A DNA stretch of 64,000 nt, taken from positions 1,054,001-1,118,000 of the forward strand of contig NZ_JABENB010000001.1 in the NCBI RefSeq assembly GCF_013002715.1. Direction: 5' to 3'. The position numbers and the translations under genes were made by a program. Shown one piece after another: positions 1 to 8,492 of the stretch (positions are counted from its first letter, which is position 1; the number at the start of each line of letters is the position of its first letter). The DNA is from Flexivirga aerilata (lineage in GTDB: Bacteria > Actinomycetota > Actinomycetes > Actinomycetales > Dermatophilaceae). A model generated the notes under the pieces. That model was not told where the DNA came from and did not search any database. It worked only from the letters and a program-made list of their open reading frames with translations.

Positions 1-846
1 GGCGCGCAGCCGGAAGATGCGCAGCGGGATGAGGGCGTCCTGCTTCATCATGCGCTCGACGAGCACGAACGCGATCAGGCCGATGCCACCGATGACGTAG
101 CAGAGCAGCGCCCGGCCGGAGCCCCAGCCCCAGGTGCGCCCCTGCTCGGCGACGGTCAGCAGCGGCACCAGGCAGACCACGAGGGCCGCGGCGCCCCACC
201 AGTCGATGCGGGCCTCGCGGCGGGTGTGCGGCAGGTGCAGGGTCGCCGAGACCACGAACAGCGCGATGATGCCGATCGGCACGTTCACGAGGAACACCCA
301 GCGCCAGCCGGTGATGCCGAGGAAGATGTTGGTCTCGGCGAGGATGCCGCCGATGACCGGGCCGAGCACCGAGGAGGTGCCGAAGGTGGCCATGAAGTAG
401 CCGGTGTACTTGGCGCGCTCGCGCGGCGGCACCAGGTCGCCGATGATCGCCAGCACCAGCGTCATCAGGCCGCCGGCGCCGATGCCCTGGATGGCGCGGA
501 ACGCGGCGAGCATGTACATCGAGGTGGCGAACGAGCACAGCGCCGACCCGATGATGAAGACGGTGATCGCGAAGAGGAAGAGCTTCTTGCGGCCGTAGAG
601 GTCGCCGAGCTTGCCGTAGATCGGGGTCGCGATCGTCGAGGTGATCAGGTAGGCCGTGGTCACCCATGCCTGCACGGACAGGCCGTGCAGGTCATCGGAG
701 ATCGTCCGGATCGCCGTGCTGACGATCGTCTGGTCGAGCGCGGCGAGGAACATGCCGAGCATCAGACCTGAGAGGATCGTCAGGATCTGCCGGTGACTGT
801 ATTCACCGTCCGTGGGGGCCGTGGGGGCCGCCGTCTGGGTGGTCAC
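1..846 (-). CDS. MFS multidrug efflux transporter, DHA2 (EmrB/QacA) type, C-terminus cut by window edge
   Basis: Only the first 282 codons are inside the window; the gene runs off the left end. The visible part has the order of a 14-helix drug:proton antiporter. A short polar N-terminus (about 18 residues) leads into helix 1 with the family motif LDQTIVSTA at residues 37-45. The loop 2-3 signature GKLGDLYGRKK follows at 78-88, then repeated hydrophobic helices. The GTG start at 846 overlaps the stop of the upstream MarR gene (GTGA), so the two are probably translationally coupled and the MarR protein is the likely local regulator. Substrate cannot be read from the sequence; drug or lipid export is inferred from the family. 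Confidence 0.88.
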   Translation of the reverse strand, partial: MTTQTAAPTAPTDGEYSHRQILTILSGLMLGMFLAALDQTIVSTAIRTISDDLHGLSVQAWVTTAYLITSTIATPIYGKLGDLYGRKKLFLFAITVFIIGSALCSFATSMYMLAAFRAIQGIGAGGLMTLVLAIIGDLVPPRERAKYTGYFMATFGTSSVLGPVIGGILAETNIFLGITGWRWVFLVNVPIGIIALFVVSATLHLPHTRREARIDWWGAAALVVCLVPLLTVAEQGRTWGWGSGRALLCYVIGGIGLIAFVLVERMMKQDALIPLRIFRLRA

Positions 847-1355
847 GAAACATCCTTCCGGGTGTCGGGGATCGGTGGGTATTCGGGCAGTTCGCCGCCC
901 GCGACGCGCACCCGGTCGAGTTCTTCGCCGAGTTGGCCGACGAACCGCCGCAGGTGCGATGCGAAGTCCCGCGCCTCGTCGTTGTCCCAGCTCTCCAGCA
1001 GGGTCTGGAACCACAGGCCGCGGCCGACCTGCAGCCGCTCGACGAGCGACTCGCCCTCGGGCGTGAGCGCAACCCGCTGCGCGCGGCGGTCGTCCGGGTC
1101 GGAGACCTTGGCGACCAGGCCGTAGGACACCAGGTTGCTCACCTGCCGGCTCACCGTCGACACGTCCGAATGGATCAGCTCGGCCAGCGCGGAGACGCGT
1201 GCCGGGCCCTTCTTCAGCGCGAAGATCAACGGGTATGACGAGGGCTCCGCCCCCGCGTGGACCCGCGGCGAGTGCGCGCGCAGCGACTCGATCTTCTTCA
1301 CCATGTGGATGAGTTCGGTCGACAGCTCCATCGCGACGTCGTGGTCGATGGGCAC
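843..1355 (-). CDS. MarR-family transcriptional regulator
   Basis: A 170-residue winged-helix protein that probably represses itself and the efflux pump that follows. The recognition region is visible at about residues 55-80 (SDVSTVSRQVSNL), followed by the wing motif DPDDRRAQ at 87-93, both typical of MarR dimers. I chose GTG 1355 because GAAGGA lies nine bases upstream; an ATG at 1403 would add 16 residues without a good ribosome site. The stop overlaps the transporter start by four bases. An inverted repeat 97-113 bases upstream (1452-1468) is a candidate operator. The ligand is unknown. Confidence 0.85.
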   Translation of the reverse strand: MPIDHDVAMELSTELIHMVKKIESLRAHSPRVHAGAEPSSYPLIFALKKGPARVSALAELIHSDVSTVSRQVSNLVSYGLVAKVSDPDDRRAQRVALTPEGESLVERLQVGRGLWFQTLLESWDNDEARDFASHLRRFVGQLGEELDRVRVAGGELPEYPPIPDTRKDVS

Positions 1356-1451
1356 GGCAGCTGATCCTTCGGGCGAGGTGGGTGGTGGTGTGCGACGAGG
1401 CATGCGCCGGAACGGCTGAAGGGCTCCCCGCTCACGGGGAAGTAAACCCGT

Positions 1452-1468
1452 CAAGCAGAACTTGCTTG
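1452..1468. promoter_or_regulatory. inverted repeat, candidate MarR operator
   Basis: CAAGCA, five-base spacer, TGCTTG: a perfect six-base inverted repeat in the 241-bp gap between the MarR gene and the divergent membrane-protein gene. MarR proteins commonly bind such short palindromes in their own promoters. Binding is inferred. Confidence 0.45.
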
Positions 1469-1482
1469 CGGCACACAACCTT

Positions 1483-1503
1483 ATGCATCGATGGCCGATG
1501 CAT
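1483..1503. promoter_or_regulatory. inverted repeat ATGCATCG-N5-CGATGCAT
   Basis: A perfect eight-base inverted repeat with a five-base spacer, 94 bases before the proposed start of the membrane-protein gene and in the same divergent gap as the first palindrome. It could be a second operator or a small hairpin; no T-run follows, so a terminator is unlikely. Confidence 0.4.
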
Positions 1504-1596
1504 CAAATCGGCCCGGTGCCGGACGCGCGCCGGACCGATGTCGGACAGGTGCCTGACGGGCGCCGGCGCGGTCGTGACGACGGTTTTGCTCATAGG

Positions 1597-3144
1597 GTGC
1601 GGCGAGTGCGCGAGCGACGGCTGAGGCCAGGGTGGCCGCTGGTGGCGGCGGTCCTGTGTGTGCCGCTGCTGATCTGGCTGGTCGCGTGGGTGTCGCGGGG
1701 GTGGCTGCCGCAAGGGGATGAGGGTGTCATCGCGCTGAAGGCGCAGGCGGTGTGGAGCGCGCACCCGCCGGTGCAGGGCATGCGGTCGACGAGCGCGGCT
1801 TCGGTGCCGGGGGTGTATGCCCACCATCCGGGGCCGATCGAGTTCTACGGCTTGTCGCTGCCCTACGCGATGACCGGGTGGCGGCCGGTCGGACTGCTGA
1901 TCGGGGCCGCGGCCTGGGCGGCGGCGATGATCGTCGTCGCGGTGGCGCAGGCGGCGGCGATCGCCGGGCGGGCCGGGCTGTGGCTGGTCGCGGCTGCGGT
2001 CGTGGTGACGGAGTTTGCCGTGGGCGGGTCCCTGGTCTTGCCGTGGAATCCCTGGCCGCCGGTGCTGGGGATGATCGCCCTGCTGGTGCTGGCGTGGCGG
2101 CTGCTGGTCGGGCACCCGGGCGTCTTGCCGGGGTTCGCCGCGATCGCCAGCGTGGTGATCCAGGCCAACCTCGCGTTGGTGCCGGTGCTGGCCCCGTTGC
2201 TGCTGGTGCTGGCAGGACTGGGGCTGCGCCGCTGGCATCGGGCTCGTGGCACGGTGTGGCCGGTCCCGGGCAGCCGCCCGGCACCCCGCGCTGCGTGGTG
2301 GCGCCGGCCCGGGGTGATCGCGATGGCGGTGCTGGCGGCGGCGTGGGCACCGGCACTCGCCGAGCTGTGGCTGATCTCTCCGAGCAACCCGGTCGAACTG
2401 GCCCGGTTGGCCGCCGGCACGGTCGACAGTCCGGCGCGCGTGGTCGGGGTGGTGGCCGCGGTCGGAGCGTGTGCGTGGGTCGGGTGGCACCTCGGTGATC
2501 AGCCGGTCGGCGCCCGGACCGGGTTGCGGTGGGTGACCGCGGTGTTCGTGGCCGGTGTGGTCGCGGCGTTGGCGGCCGGCGGTTTGGCCAGGGCGGTCTA
2601 TCTGATCATGACGACCGGGGGCATCGCGTTCGTGCTGACGGCGCTCGGGCAGCAGGTGGTGTTGATGAGCCGCCGCCGCGTCCGACCGGCCCCGCGTGGT
2701 GCCGGTGACATCGGGACTGCCGCTCAGCCGGCCGGTGGCTCGGGCAAGGTCCGAGTGGTCGCGGGCATCCTGGCAGTCGCGGCGGTGACGGTGGTTGCGG
2801 CGGTCGGGGCCTTGACCGGTCCCGGTGCGGTGGCTGCCAATCCGTTCACCCGGCTCGACGACTACGCCGTGCACCGCGCGACCCCGGTCGTGAACGACAC
2901 CGTGGCGGCTCTACGAGCCCGGGGGATCACCCGTGGCCCGGTGGTGATCCGGTGGACCGACGGATGGTCCTACGGCAGCTTCCAAACAGCGGTCGCGGCC
3001 CGGTTGGCCGCCGACGGATACACCCCGTTCTACGACTCGCCATGGCCGTACGCCGAGGACGACGCGTACCGGCGCATCAGGCATGCCCCGGCCGGAGCCC
3101 CGACGGTGACTTTGCGCGACGGTCCGGTCACGGTGACCCCGTGA
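1597..3144 (+). CDS. polytopic membrane protein, possible GT-C type glycosyltransferase
   Basis: About 515 residues with roughly ten hydrophobic helices and a C-terminal extracytoplasmic domain of about 110 residues. The first exported loop carries an acidic motif (GDEGVIALKA, residues 40-49) followed by HPPVQG and a YAHHPGPIEFY segment. This loop layout resembles actinobacterial GT-C-like integral membrane proteins that use polyprenyl-linked sugars, but I cannot assign a substrate. The start is uncertain: GTG 1597 keeps a short basic N-terminus, while a TTG at 1462 would add 45 residues with no ribosome site. It stands alone, divergent from the MarR gene. Confidence 0.6.
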   Translation: MRRVRERRLRPGWPLVAAVLCVPLLIWLVAWVSRGWLPQGDEGVIALKAQAVWSAHPPVQGMRSTSAASVPGVYAHHPGPIEFYGLSLPYAMTGWRPVGLLIGAAAWAAAMIVVAVAQAAAIAGRAGLWLVAAAVVVTEFAVGGSLVLPWNPWPPVLGMIALLVLAWRLLVGHPGVLPGFAAIASVVIQANLALVPVLAPLLLVLAGLGLRRWHRARGTVWPVPGSRPAPRAAWWRRPGVIAMAVLAAAWAPALAELWLISPSNPVELARLAAGTVDSPARVVGVVAAVGACAWVGWHLGDQPVGARTGLRWVTAVFVAGVVAALAAGGLARAVYLIMTTGGIAFVLTALGQQVVLMSRRRVRPAPRGAGDIGTAAQPAGGSGKVRVVAGILAVAAVTVVAAVGALTGPGAVAANPFTRLDDYAVHRATPVVNDTVAALRARGITRGPVVIRWTDGWSYGSFQTAVAARLAADGYTPFYDSPWPYAEDDAYRRIRHAPAGAPTVTLRDGPVTVTP

Positions 3145-3157
3145 CCGGCCGAGGGGC

Positions 3158-4048
3158 TCAGGGCGTGATCGCGAGTTCGTCCAGCACGCGGGCGGCGACG
3201 TCCTCGTCGCCCTCGACCGAGTAGCGCAACTGCGCGGTCGGCACCCGGCCGGCGCCGCGGCGTGTCAGCGCCTCGGTGGTGAGGCGGATGGTCGTGATCG
3301 AGCCGGGTGGCACGACGATCACCTCGCCGGTGGTCTCGTCGGTCTCGTCGACGTGCGCCTGCCCGGAGAAGAGCGGCTCGCCCCAGACCGACCCGTCGCT
3401 CTTGGGGGTGATGCGCACGCCCTCACGGGCGAGCACGGGCCCGGTGCTCTCGATGATCACCGACGTGCCGGGCTCGAGCCCGGCGAGGGCGGCGCGCCGG
3501 GGGAAGCCGCGCAGCACCCGGGCGACGAACTCGGCAGCGGCCGGGGAGTCGAGATTGCCGGGGCGGTCCAGCGCCTCGCGCAGGTCCTGCTCGTGCACCC
3601 AGATGTCGATGATCCGCAGCCGCAGCAGTTCGCCGAGCGTCGTACTCCCGTCGCCGAGCGGGCCGGCCACCTCGGTGTCGATCGTGAGCTCCGGGTCGCG
3701 CAGTGCGCGCAGCCGGCGCGGCAGCACGTGCTTCCACTCGTTGACCACTTCCGACCCCGGCCGGTCGCGGCGCAGCTGCACCGACTGCTCCAGGAAGCGC
3801 CCCATCTCGTGCCGGATCCACGGATGGTCCGGCACCTCCACCTCCGGGTCGGGGTTGCCGGCGAGGGCGCTCTCGACCCCCACGACGTGCGAGATGTGGT
3901 CTTTGACCGTCCAACCGGGCGCCTGCGTCTCCCTGTCGAAATCCTCCGGCCGGCAGGTCAATCCGAGGTCGAGCACGGCCTGTGCGGTGTTGGCGTAGGC
4001 CTCGACGAGTTCGGAGAGACCCTCGGGCGGGAGCGAGCGCGTCGGCAT
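3158..4048 (-). CDS. maleylpyruvate isomerase-family mycothiol-dependent enzyme (DinB fold)
   Basis: A 296-residue protein with an N-terminal DinB-like metal-binding four-helix bundle. Family features are PGWTVKDHISH at residues 44-54, whose histidine is a usual metal ligand, and a second helix WVHEQDLREAL that supplies the other ligands. A C-terminal domain ends in the TEALTRRGAGR region. In Actinobacteria these proteins use mycothiol as thiol cofactor; the substrate here is unknown. It is convergent with the membrane-protein gene (13 bp between stops) and divergent from the CtaG/CopD gene. Start ATG 4048. Confidence 0.8.
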   Translation of the reverse strand: MPTRSLPPEGLSELVEAYANTAQAVLDLGLTCRPEDFDRETQAPGWTVKDHISHVVGVESALAGNPDPEVEVPDHPWIRHEMGRFLEQSVQLRRDRPGSEVVNEWKHVLPRRLRALRDPELTIDTEVAGPLGDGSTTLGELLRLRIIDIWVHEQDLREALDRPGNLDSPAAAEFVARVLRGFPRRAALAGLEPGTSVIIESTGPVLAREGVRITPKSDGSVWGEPLFSGQAHVDETDETTGEVIVVPPGSITTIRLTTEALTRRGAGRVPTAQLRYSVEGDEDVAARVLDELAITP

Positions 4049-4123
4049 ACGCCCAACGTAACCGGTGCGAGCCTCCGGCAAACCGAACTCCGCATTCCGC
4101 CGGTCACGACATACGCTCATGCC

Positions 4124-6133
4124 GTGACCGACAAGCCCGCCGCACCCCCCACCTCCCGGCCGCTCGGTGTCGCCACCGCGGTCGTCACCGGGCTCGCCGC
4201 GTGCGCCGCGGGGCTGCAGTTCACCGGTGCGACCAAACCGCTCGAACTGCTCGACCCGGGTGCCGTCGTGCGCTGGGGCGTGCCGCTCTCCACGACGGTC
4301 GTCCAGTTCGCGGCCGCCACCACGATCGGCCTGCTGCTGCTCGGCGGCCTGCTGATGCCCGAGGGCAAGCGCTCGGCCCGGCGCATCCGCACCGGCCGGT
4401 ATGCCGGGTGGGCCGCGCTCATCTGGGGCCTCGCCGGCGTCGTCGGGGTGCTGCTCAGCTACTCCGACATCTCCGGCGTGCACCTCGGCGGGGCCGGCTA
4501 CTGGTCCGGCGCATGGGATGCCACCTGGCAGCTCGAGCTGCTCCGGGCACCGGCGATCTCCGCGCTCGCGGCCCTGGTGATCTCCGCCTTCGCGTTCGCC
4601 GGCGTCGGCCGGGCCGGTCAGGCGTGGCTGTTCTTCGGCGCGGTCGCCGCCCTCTTCCCGATGGCCCTGATCGGCCACGCGGCGACCAGCACCGACCACG
4701 ACGCGGCGGTCAACTCGCTGCTGTTCCACCTGGTCGGCGTCGCCATCTGGGTCGGCGGCCTGCTCGCCCTCCTGCTGATGTGGTCGCGACTCGGCAAGGG
4801 CACGGCCGACGTCATCGCCCGCTTCTCGCTGATCGCCACCTGGTGCTACGTCGCCGTCGGCCTGTCCGGACTGCTCAACGCGTGGATCCGGCTCGGCGGT
4901 CTCGGCGGCCTCGACAGCAAGTACGGCGTCGTCATACTCGCCAAGCTGGCCGCGCTGATCGTGCTCGGCGGCTTCGGCTGGCGCCAGCGGCAGCAGGTGG
5001 TCGAGCGGCTGCGCGCCGACGGCGCGTCGACGCCGGCGCGCTCGGCGTTCGTGCGGCTCGCCCTGGTCGAGGGCCTGGTGATGGGGGTCGCGGTCGGGCT
5101 GGGTGCGGCGCTGTCCCGCTCCGAGCCGCCGGTGAGCGGCGAGTCCGAGCTGGCCAAGACCGACCGCGCCTACGCGCTCACCGGCTACCCGACGCCGCCG
5201 CGGCTGCAGGCGAGCAGCTGGGTGTCGCAGTGGAGCGTGGAGTGGCTGTTCACCGCGGTCGCGGTCGTCGCGATCGCCCTCTACCTGCACTGGGTATGGC
5301 GCCTGCACCGCCGCGGCGACCGCTGGCCGATCGCGCGGACGATCTGCTGGGTCGCCGGCTGGCTGGTCTTCCTCTACCTGATCGACGGCGCACCGGCGGT
5401 CTACGGCCGGGTGATGTTTTCCGCGCACATGCTGATGCACATGGGTGTGGCGATGTTCGTGCCGATCCTGCTGGTCCGCGGCGGCGTGATCACCCTCGCC
5501 CTGCGGGCCCTGCCCGCGCGGCACGACGGCACGCTCGGCCCGCGCGAGCTGATCCTCGCCGTCGTGCACTCCCGGGTCTTCGCGTTCTTCGCCAACCCGA
5601 TCGTCGCCGCGGTCTTCATGCTCGGCACGCTGATCGGCTTCTACTACTCGCCGTGGTTCGAGCAGTCGCTGACCACCCACACCGGGCACGCGCTGATGAT
5701 CGCCCACTTCCTGCTGAGCGGTTACGTCTACGCCTATTCGCTGGTCGGCATCGACCCGGGGCCGCCGCGCTGGTCGCCGCCGCTGCGCATGCTGGTGCTG
5801 CTCGTGACGATCGCCTTCCACGCGTTCTTCGGTGTCGCCCTGATGACCGGCACCACGCTGCTCGCGCCCGACTTCTTCTCCGTGCTCGACCTGCCATGGG
5901 TGCCCGACCCGGTGCTGGACCAGCAGCGCGGCGGCACCGTCACGTGGGGTGCCGGTGAGCTGCCGAGCTTCGTGCTGGCGATGCTGATCGCCTACGAGTG
6001 GTACCGCCAGGACCAGGCCGAGGGCCGCCGCGCCGAACGCCGCGCCGACCGCGACGGCGACGCCGAACTGCACGCCTACAACGACTACCTCGCCTCCCGC
6101 GCCCGGGCCGGTGCGGTCGACAAGGAGGACTGA
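4124..6133 (+). CDS. CopD-like plus CtaG fusion membrane protein, copper handling / cytochrome oxidase assembly
   Basis: A 669-residue protein with about fifteen membrane helices in two halves. The first (residues 1-330) resembles the CopD copper-resistance membrane domain, with an HAATSTDHDAA segment after helix 5. The second (about 370-630) is a caa3-type CtaG domain with the histidine-rich MFSAHMLMHMG helix and a further conserved helix carrying HTGHALMIAHF. CtaG-like proteins help insert copper into cytochrome oxidase. The tail is charged and cytoplasmic. GTG 4124 is chosen because no in-frame start with a better site precedes the first helix. The stop overlaps the next gene's ATG, so the nitrilase-family gene is probably co-expressed. 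Confidence 0.82.
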   Translation: MTDKPAAPPTSRPLGVATAVVTGLAACAAGLQFTGATKPLELLDPGAVVRWGVPLSTTVVQFAAATTIGLLLLGGLLMPEGKRSARRIRTGRYAGWAALIWGLAGVVGVLLSYSDISGVHLGGAGYWSGAWDATWQLELLRAPAISALAALVISAFAFAGVGRAGQAWLFFGAVAALFPMALIGHAATSTDHDAAVNSLLFHLVGVAIWVGGLLALLLMWSRLGKGTADVIARFSLIATWCYVAVGLSGLLNAWIRLGGLGGLDSKYGVVILAKLAALIVLGGFGWRQRQQVVERLRADGASTPARSAFVRLALVEGLVMGVAVGLGAALSRSEPPVSGESELAKTDRAYALTGYPTPPRLQASSWVSQWSVEWLFTAVAVVAIALYLHWVWRLHRRGDRWPIARTICWVAGWLVFLYLIDGAPAVYGRVMFSAHMLMHMGVAMFVPILLVRGGVITLALRALPARHDGTLGPRELILAVVHSRVFAFFANPIVAAVFMLGTLIGFYYSPWFEQSLTTHTGHALMIAHFLLSGYVYAYSLVGIDPGPPRWSPPLRMLVLLVTIAFHAFFGVALMTGTTLLAPDFFSVLDLPWVPDPVLDQQRGGTVTWGAGELPSFVLAMLIAYEWYRQDQAEGRRAERRADRDGDAELHAYNDYLASRARAGAVDKED

Positions 6134-6927
6134 TGCGCGTCTGCCTCATCCAGTTGGCGTATGACGACGACGAGTCGCTCGCCGAGCGCACCCGCCGGGT
6201 CGCCGGGCTCGTCCGCGAGCAGGCCGGCGCCGACCTCGTGGTGCTGCCCGAGCTGTGGTCGGCGGGCGGCTTCTCCTACCGGGAGTGGCCGGAGCGGTCG
6301 CAGGACGTGCGCGGCGAGGTCGCGCAGGCGCTCGCGGCCGCCGCGGCGGACGCCGGGGTCTGGCTGCACGGTGGTTCGATCGCCGAGCGCCCCGACTCGG
6401 GGGAGACCGGCCCGGAGGGCAAGTCGCTGTGGAACACCTCGCTGGTCTTCTCCCCGTCCGGCGAACTCCTCGCCACCTACCGCAAGATCCACCGGTTCGG
6501 CTTCGCCGGCGGCGAACCCAAGCTCATGGAGGCCGGCACCGACCTGGTCTTCCTCGACGCGGTCGGGCTGCGGGCCGGGTTGTCGACGTGTTACGACCTG
6601 CGCTTCCCCGAGCTCTATCGGGCCCAACTCGACCAGGGCGCAACGGCTTTCGTCATACCGGCCGCGTGGCCGATGGCGCGGCTCGACGCCTGGCGCCTGC
6701 TGCTGCGGGCGCGGGCGGTCGAAAACCAGTGCCTCGTGCTCGGCTGCAACACCGCCGGCACGCACGCGGGCACCCAGATGGCCGGGCACAGCGCGGTCGT
6801 CGCCCCGACCGGCGAGGTGCTCGCCGAAGCCGGCGACGACCAGGAGGTGCTGCGGGTCGACTTCGACGTCGACACCATCGCGGCCTTCCGCCAGGACTTC
6901 CCGGTGCTCGCGGACCGGCGCCTCTGA
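6133..6927 (+). CDS. carbon-nitrogen (nitrilase-superfamily) hydrolase
   Basis: A 264-residue amidase of the nitrilase superfamily with the full catalytic triad: Glu40 (VVLPELW), Lys118 (YRKIHRFG) and Cys153 (STCYDLRFPELYR). It should hydrolyse a small amide; omega-amidase or deaminated-glutathione amidase activity would suit this branch, but the substrate is not proven. ATG 6133 overlaps the TGA of the CtaG gene (TGATG), with AAGGAGGA just upstream inside that gene, so translation is coupled. It is the last gene of the pair; a repeat-filled gap follows. Confidence 0.85.
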   Translation: MRVCLIQLAYDDDESLAERTRRVAGLVREQAGADLVVLPELWSAGGFSYREWPERSQDVRGEVAQALAAAAADAGVWLHGGSIAERPDSGETGPEGKSLWNTSLVFSPSGELLATYRKIHRFGFAGGEPKLMEAGTDLVFLDAVGLRAGLSTCYDLRFPELYRAQLDQGATAFVIPAAWPMARLDAWRLLLRARAVENQCLVLGCNTAGTHAGTQMAGHSAVVAPTGEVLAEAGDDQEVLRVDFDVDTIAAFRQDFPVLADRRL

Positions 6928-6948
6928 GGCGGTTTCCGGCGGCGAGGA

Positions 6949-7087
6949 GTGCAGAAGTCGCGACGGTTGCGCCGTACGCACGCGAATCGGGCTCGGGGCG
7001 TGCAGAAGTCGCGACGGTTGCGCCGTACGCACGCGGATCCGGCTGGGGGCGTGCATAACTCGCGACGGTTGCGGGCTGTGCACGGGT
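6949..7087. repeat. three tandem copies of a 51-bp intergenic repeat
   Basis: Units begin at 6949, 7000 and 7051, exactly 51 bases apart, each opening with GTGCAGAAGTCGCGACGGTT or a close variant; the third is partial and diverged (GTGCATAACTCGCGACGG). The core holds the eight-base palindrome GTCGCGAC. The same unit recurs three times at 30214-30345. It lies between the convergent nitrilase-family and LysE genes. It does not look coding, because at the other locus the period slips to 49. Confidence 0.85.
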
Positions 7088-7135
7088 TGAGGCAGCCCCT
7101 CGAGCCGAGGCCGCCCGCCGGTCAGCTGGTTAGGG

Positions 7136-7762
7136 TCAGCTGGACTCCACGGCCAGCGCGGTCGCGAAGCCCAGCATCACCGCGCCGGTGGCGCCCTCGA
7201 TGCTGCGTCGCACGGTGAGCCGCTGCAGCACCCGGGACGCCACCCCGGCGATCGCGACGAGCGCGAGCAGCACCAGGGTGCCGACCGCAGCAAGCGTGAA
7301 CGCATAGGTGAGAAGCGTTGCCGCAGAGGCGTGTTCGCCGACAAACTGCGGCAGAACCGCGATGTTGAAGGCCAGCACCTTGGGGTTGGTGATGTTGCAT
7401 AGGAACCCCTGCCGCGCCGCCACCCACGGACGACGCGGCGTGGCGAGCCGGCCCGCGTCGGCGGCGTCGACCGACCGCATCCGCCAGGCGGCCCGGATCG
7501 CGAGGAAGCCGAGGTAGGCCAGGTAGGCCGCGCCGGCCCACTTGATGACCCGGAAGATGGTTTCGGCGTGCACCAGGATCGCACCGAGCCCGGACGCGGC
7601 GAGCGTGCCCTGCACGATGTTGGCGACGGTGATGCCGGCGATCGTCCAGACGCCCCGGCGGCGGCCACCGAGCAACGTGCTACGCAGCGTCAGCAGGGAG
7701 TCGGGGCCAGGCGCGAGCGCGAGCACGAGGGCGAGCGCCACGAAGGACAGATACTGCGTCAC
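7136..7762 (-). CDS. LysE-family amino-acid exporter
   Basis: A protein of about 208 residues with six hydrophobic helices. The LysE/RhtB signature LAPGPDSLLTLR sits near residues 16-27 and NPKVLAFNIAVLPQF just past the middle. These inner-membrane carriers export amino acids or related metabolites. GTG 7762 is preferred; a TTG at 7768 would add two residues. No clear ribosome site is visible. Substrate unknown. Confidence 0.85.
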   Translation of the reverse strand: MTQYLSFVALALVLALAPGPDSLLTLRSTLLGGRRRGVWTIAGITVANIVQGTLAASGLGAILVHAETIFRVIKWAGAAYLAYLGFLAIRAAWRMRSVDAADAGRLATPRRPWVAARQGFLCNITNPKVLAFNIAVLPQFVGEHASAATLLTYAFTLAAVGTLVLLALVAIAGVASRVLQRLTVRRSIEGATGAVMLGFATALAVESS

Positions 7763-7890
7763 CGGCAAATCGTATGGCGCCGACGGCCGCGCCCGGAGAG
7801 GTTGTCCACAACCTGGCAGCGCGCGCCCGCGCGGGGGAGCGGCTGCGCCATACAGTGCGTCAGCACGTAGGAGTGGAGGGGAAGCAGGCG

Positions 7891-8409
7891 ATGGAGAAGG
7901 CGGCGAGCCCGTGGGGCCGGACCTACAAGGTGAAACGGCGCTGGCTGCCGTGGCGCCGCACGAAGGGTGGCCTCGACGGCATGGACTCGCCGCCGGACCT
8001 CGGCGACGACCCGCTCTCGATCATCCTCTTCGTGGTGCTGGCCGTGCCGCTGATCATCGTCCTCGTGCTGTTCTTCGGGGAGTTGCTCCTGCTGATGCTG
8101 TTGCTGCCGGTCTTCGTGCTGGCGCGCGCCGTGCACGGTGAGCCGTGGACCATCGAGGTGCTTGACCGGGACGACGTCGTCTACACCGAGCGGGTGAAGG
8201 GCTGGAACGCCTCGCAGGAGCGCATCGACCAGATCGCGAAGCTGATCCGGGCCGGCATCGCCCCTCCCGGCGTCGGCCCCCAGGTGCCGCCAGGGCCGCC
8301 GATGCCACCAGGGCCCCAGGTGCCGCCAGGGCCCCCGATGCCACCAGGGCCCCAGGTGCCGCCAGGGCCCCCGATGCCACCCGGTCCTCCGGTGCCGCCG
8401 GCGGCGTGA
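7891..8409 (+). CDS. small membrane protein with a proline-rich repeat tail
   Basis: 172 residues, not assigned to a known family. It has a basic N-terminus (residues 10-25), a long hydrophobic stretch at 42-79 that could form two helices, a short soluble part with many charges (84-122), then a tail of three exact 12-residue repeats QVPPGPPMPPGP (131-166). GGAGGGGAAG precedes ATG 7891. Such proline tails are often spacers or protein-binding arms. It is divergent from the LysE gene and just ahead of the NHL-thioredoxin gene. Confidence 0.7.
   Translation: MEKAASPWGRTYKVKRRWLPWRRTKGGLDGMDSPPDLGDDPLSIILFVVLAVPLIIVLVLFFGELLLLMLLLPVFVLARAVHGEPWTIEVLDRDDVVYTERVKGWNASQERIDQIAKLIRAGIAPPGVGPQVPPGPPMPPGPQVPPGPPMPPGPQVPPGPPMPPGPPVPPAA
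8281..8388 (+). repeat. 36-bp coding tandem repeat, three copies
   Basis: Three in-frame 36-bp units encode QVPPGPPMPPGP three times at the end of the small membrane protein. The copies are nearly identical at the DNA level, so the array is recent or is being homogenised, and its length could vary between strains. Confidence 0.85.
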
Positions 8410-8492
8410 GGCGGGCGAGCCGACCGGCCCCGTGGCCCGGCGCGGTGCCCCACCGCGGCCGGCCGCGCAGCACCGGCGAATAATGGGTGGTT

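Noticed and set aside
3158..6073. A 971-codon minus-strand open frame covering both the DinB-family gene and the CtaG/CopD gene
   Set aside because: Only its last 296 codons are a real protein. The rest is antisense to a membrane protein with clear helices and motifs; long antisense frames are normal at this GC.
6949..7090. Repeats read as a small repeat protein
   Set aside because: The second locus has a 49-base period, which breaks the frame, and there is no ribosome site.
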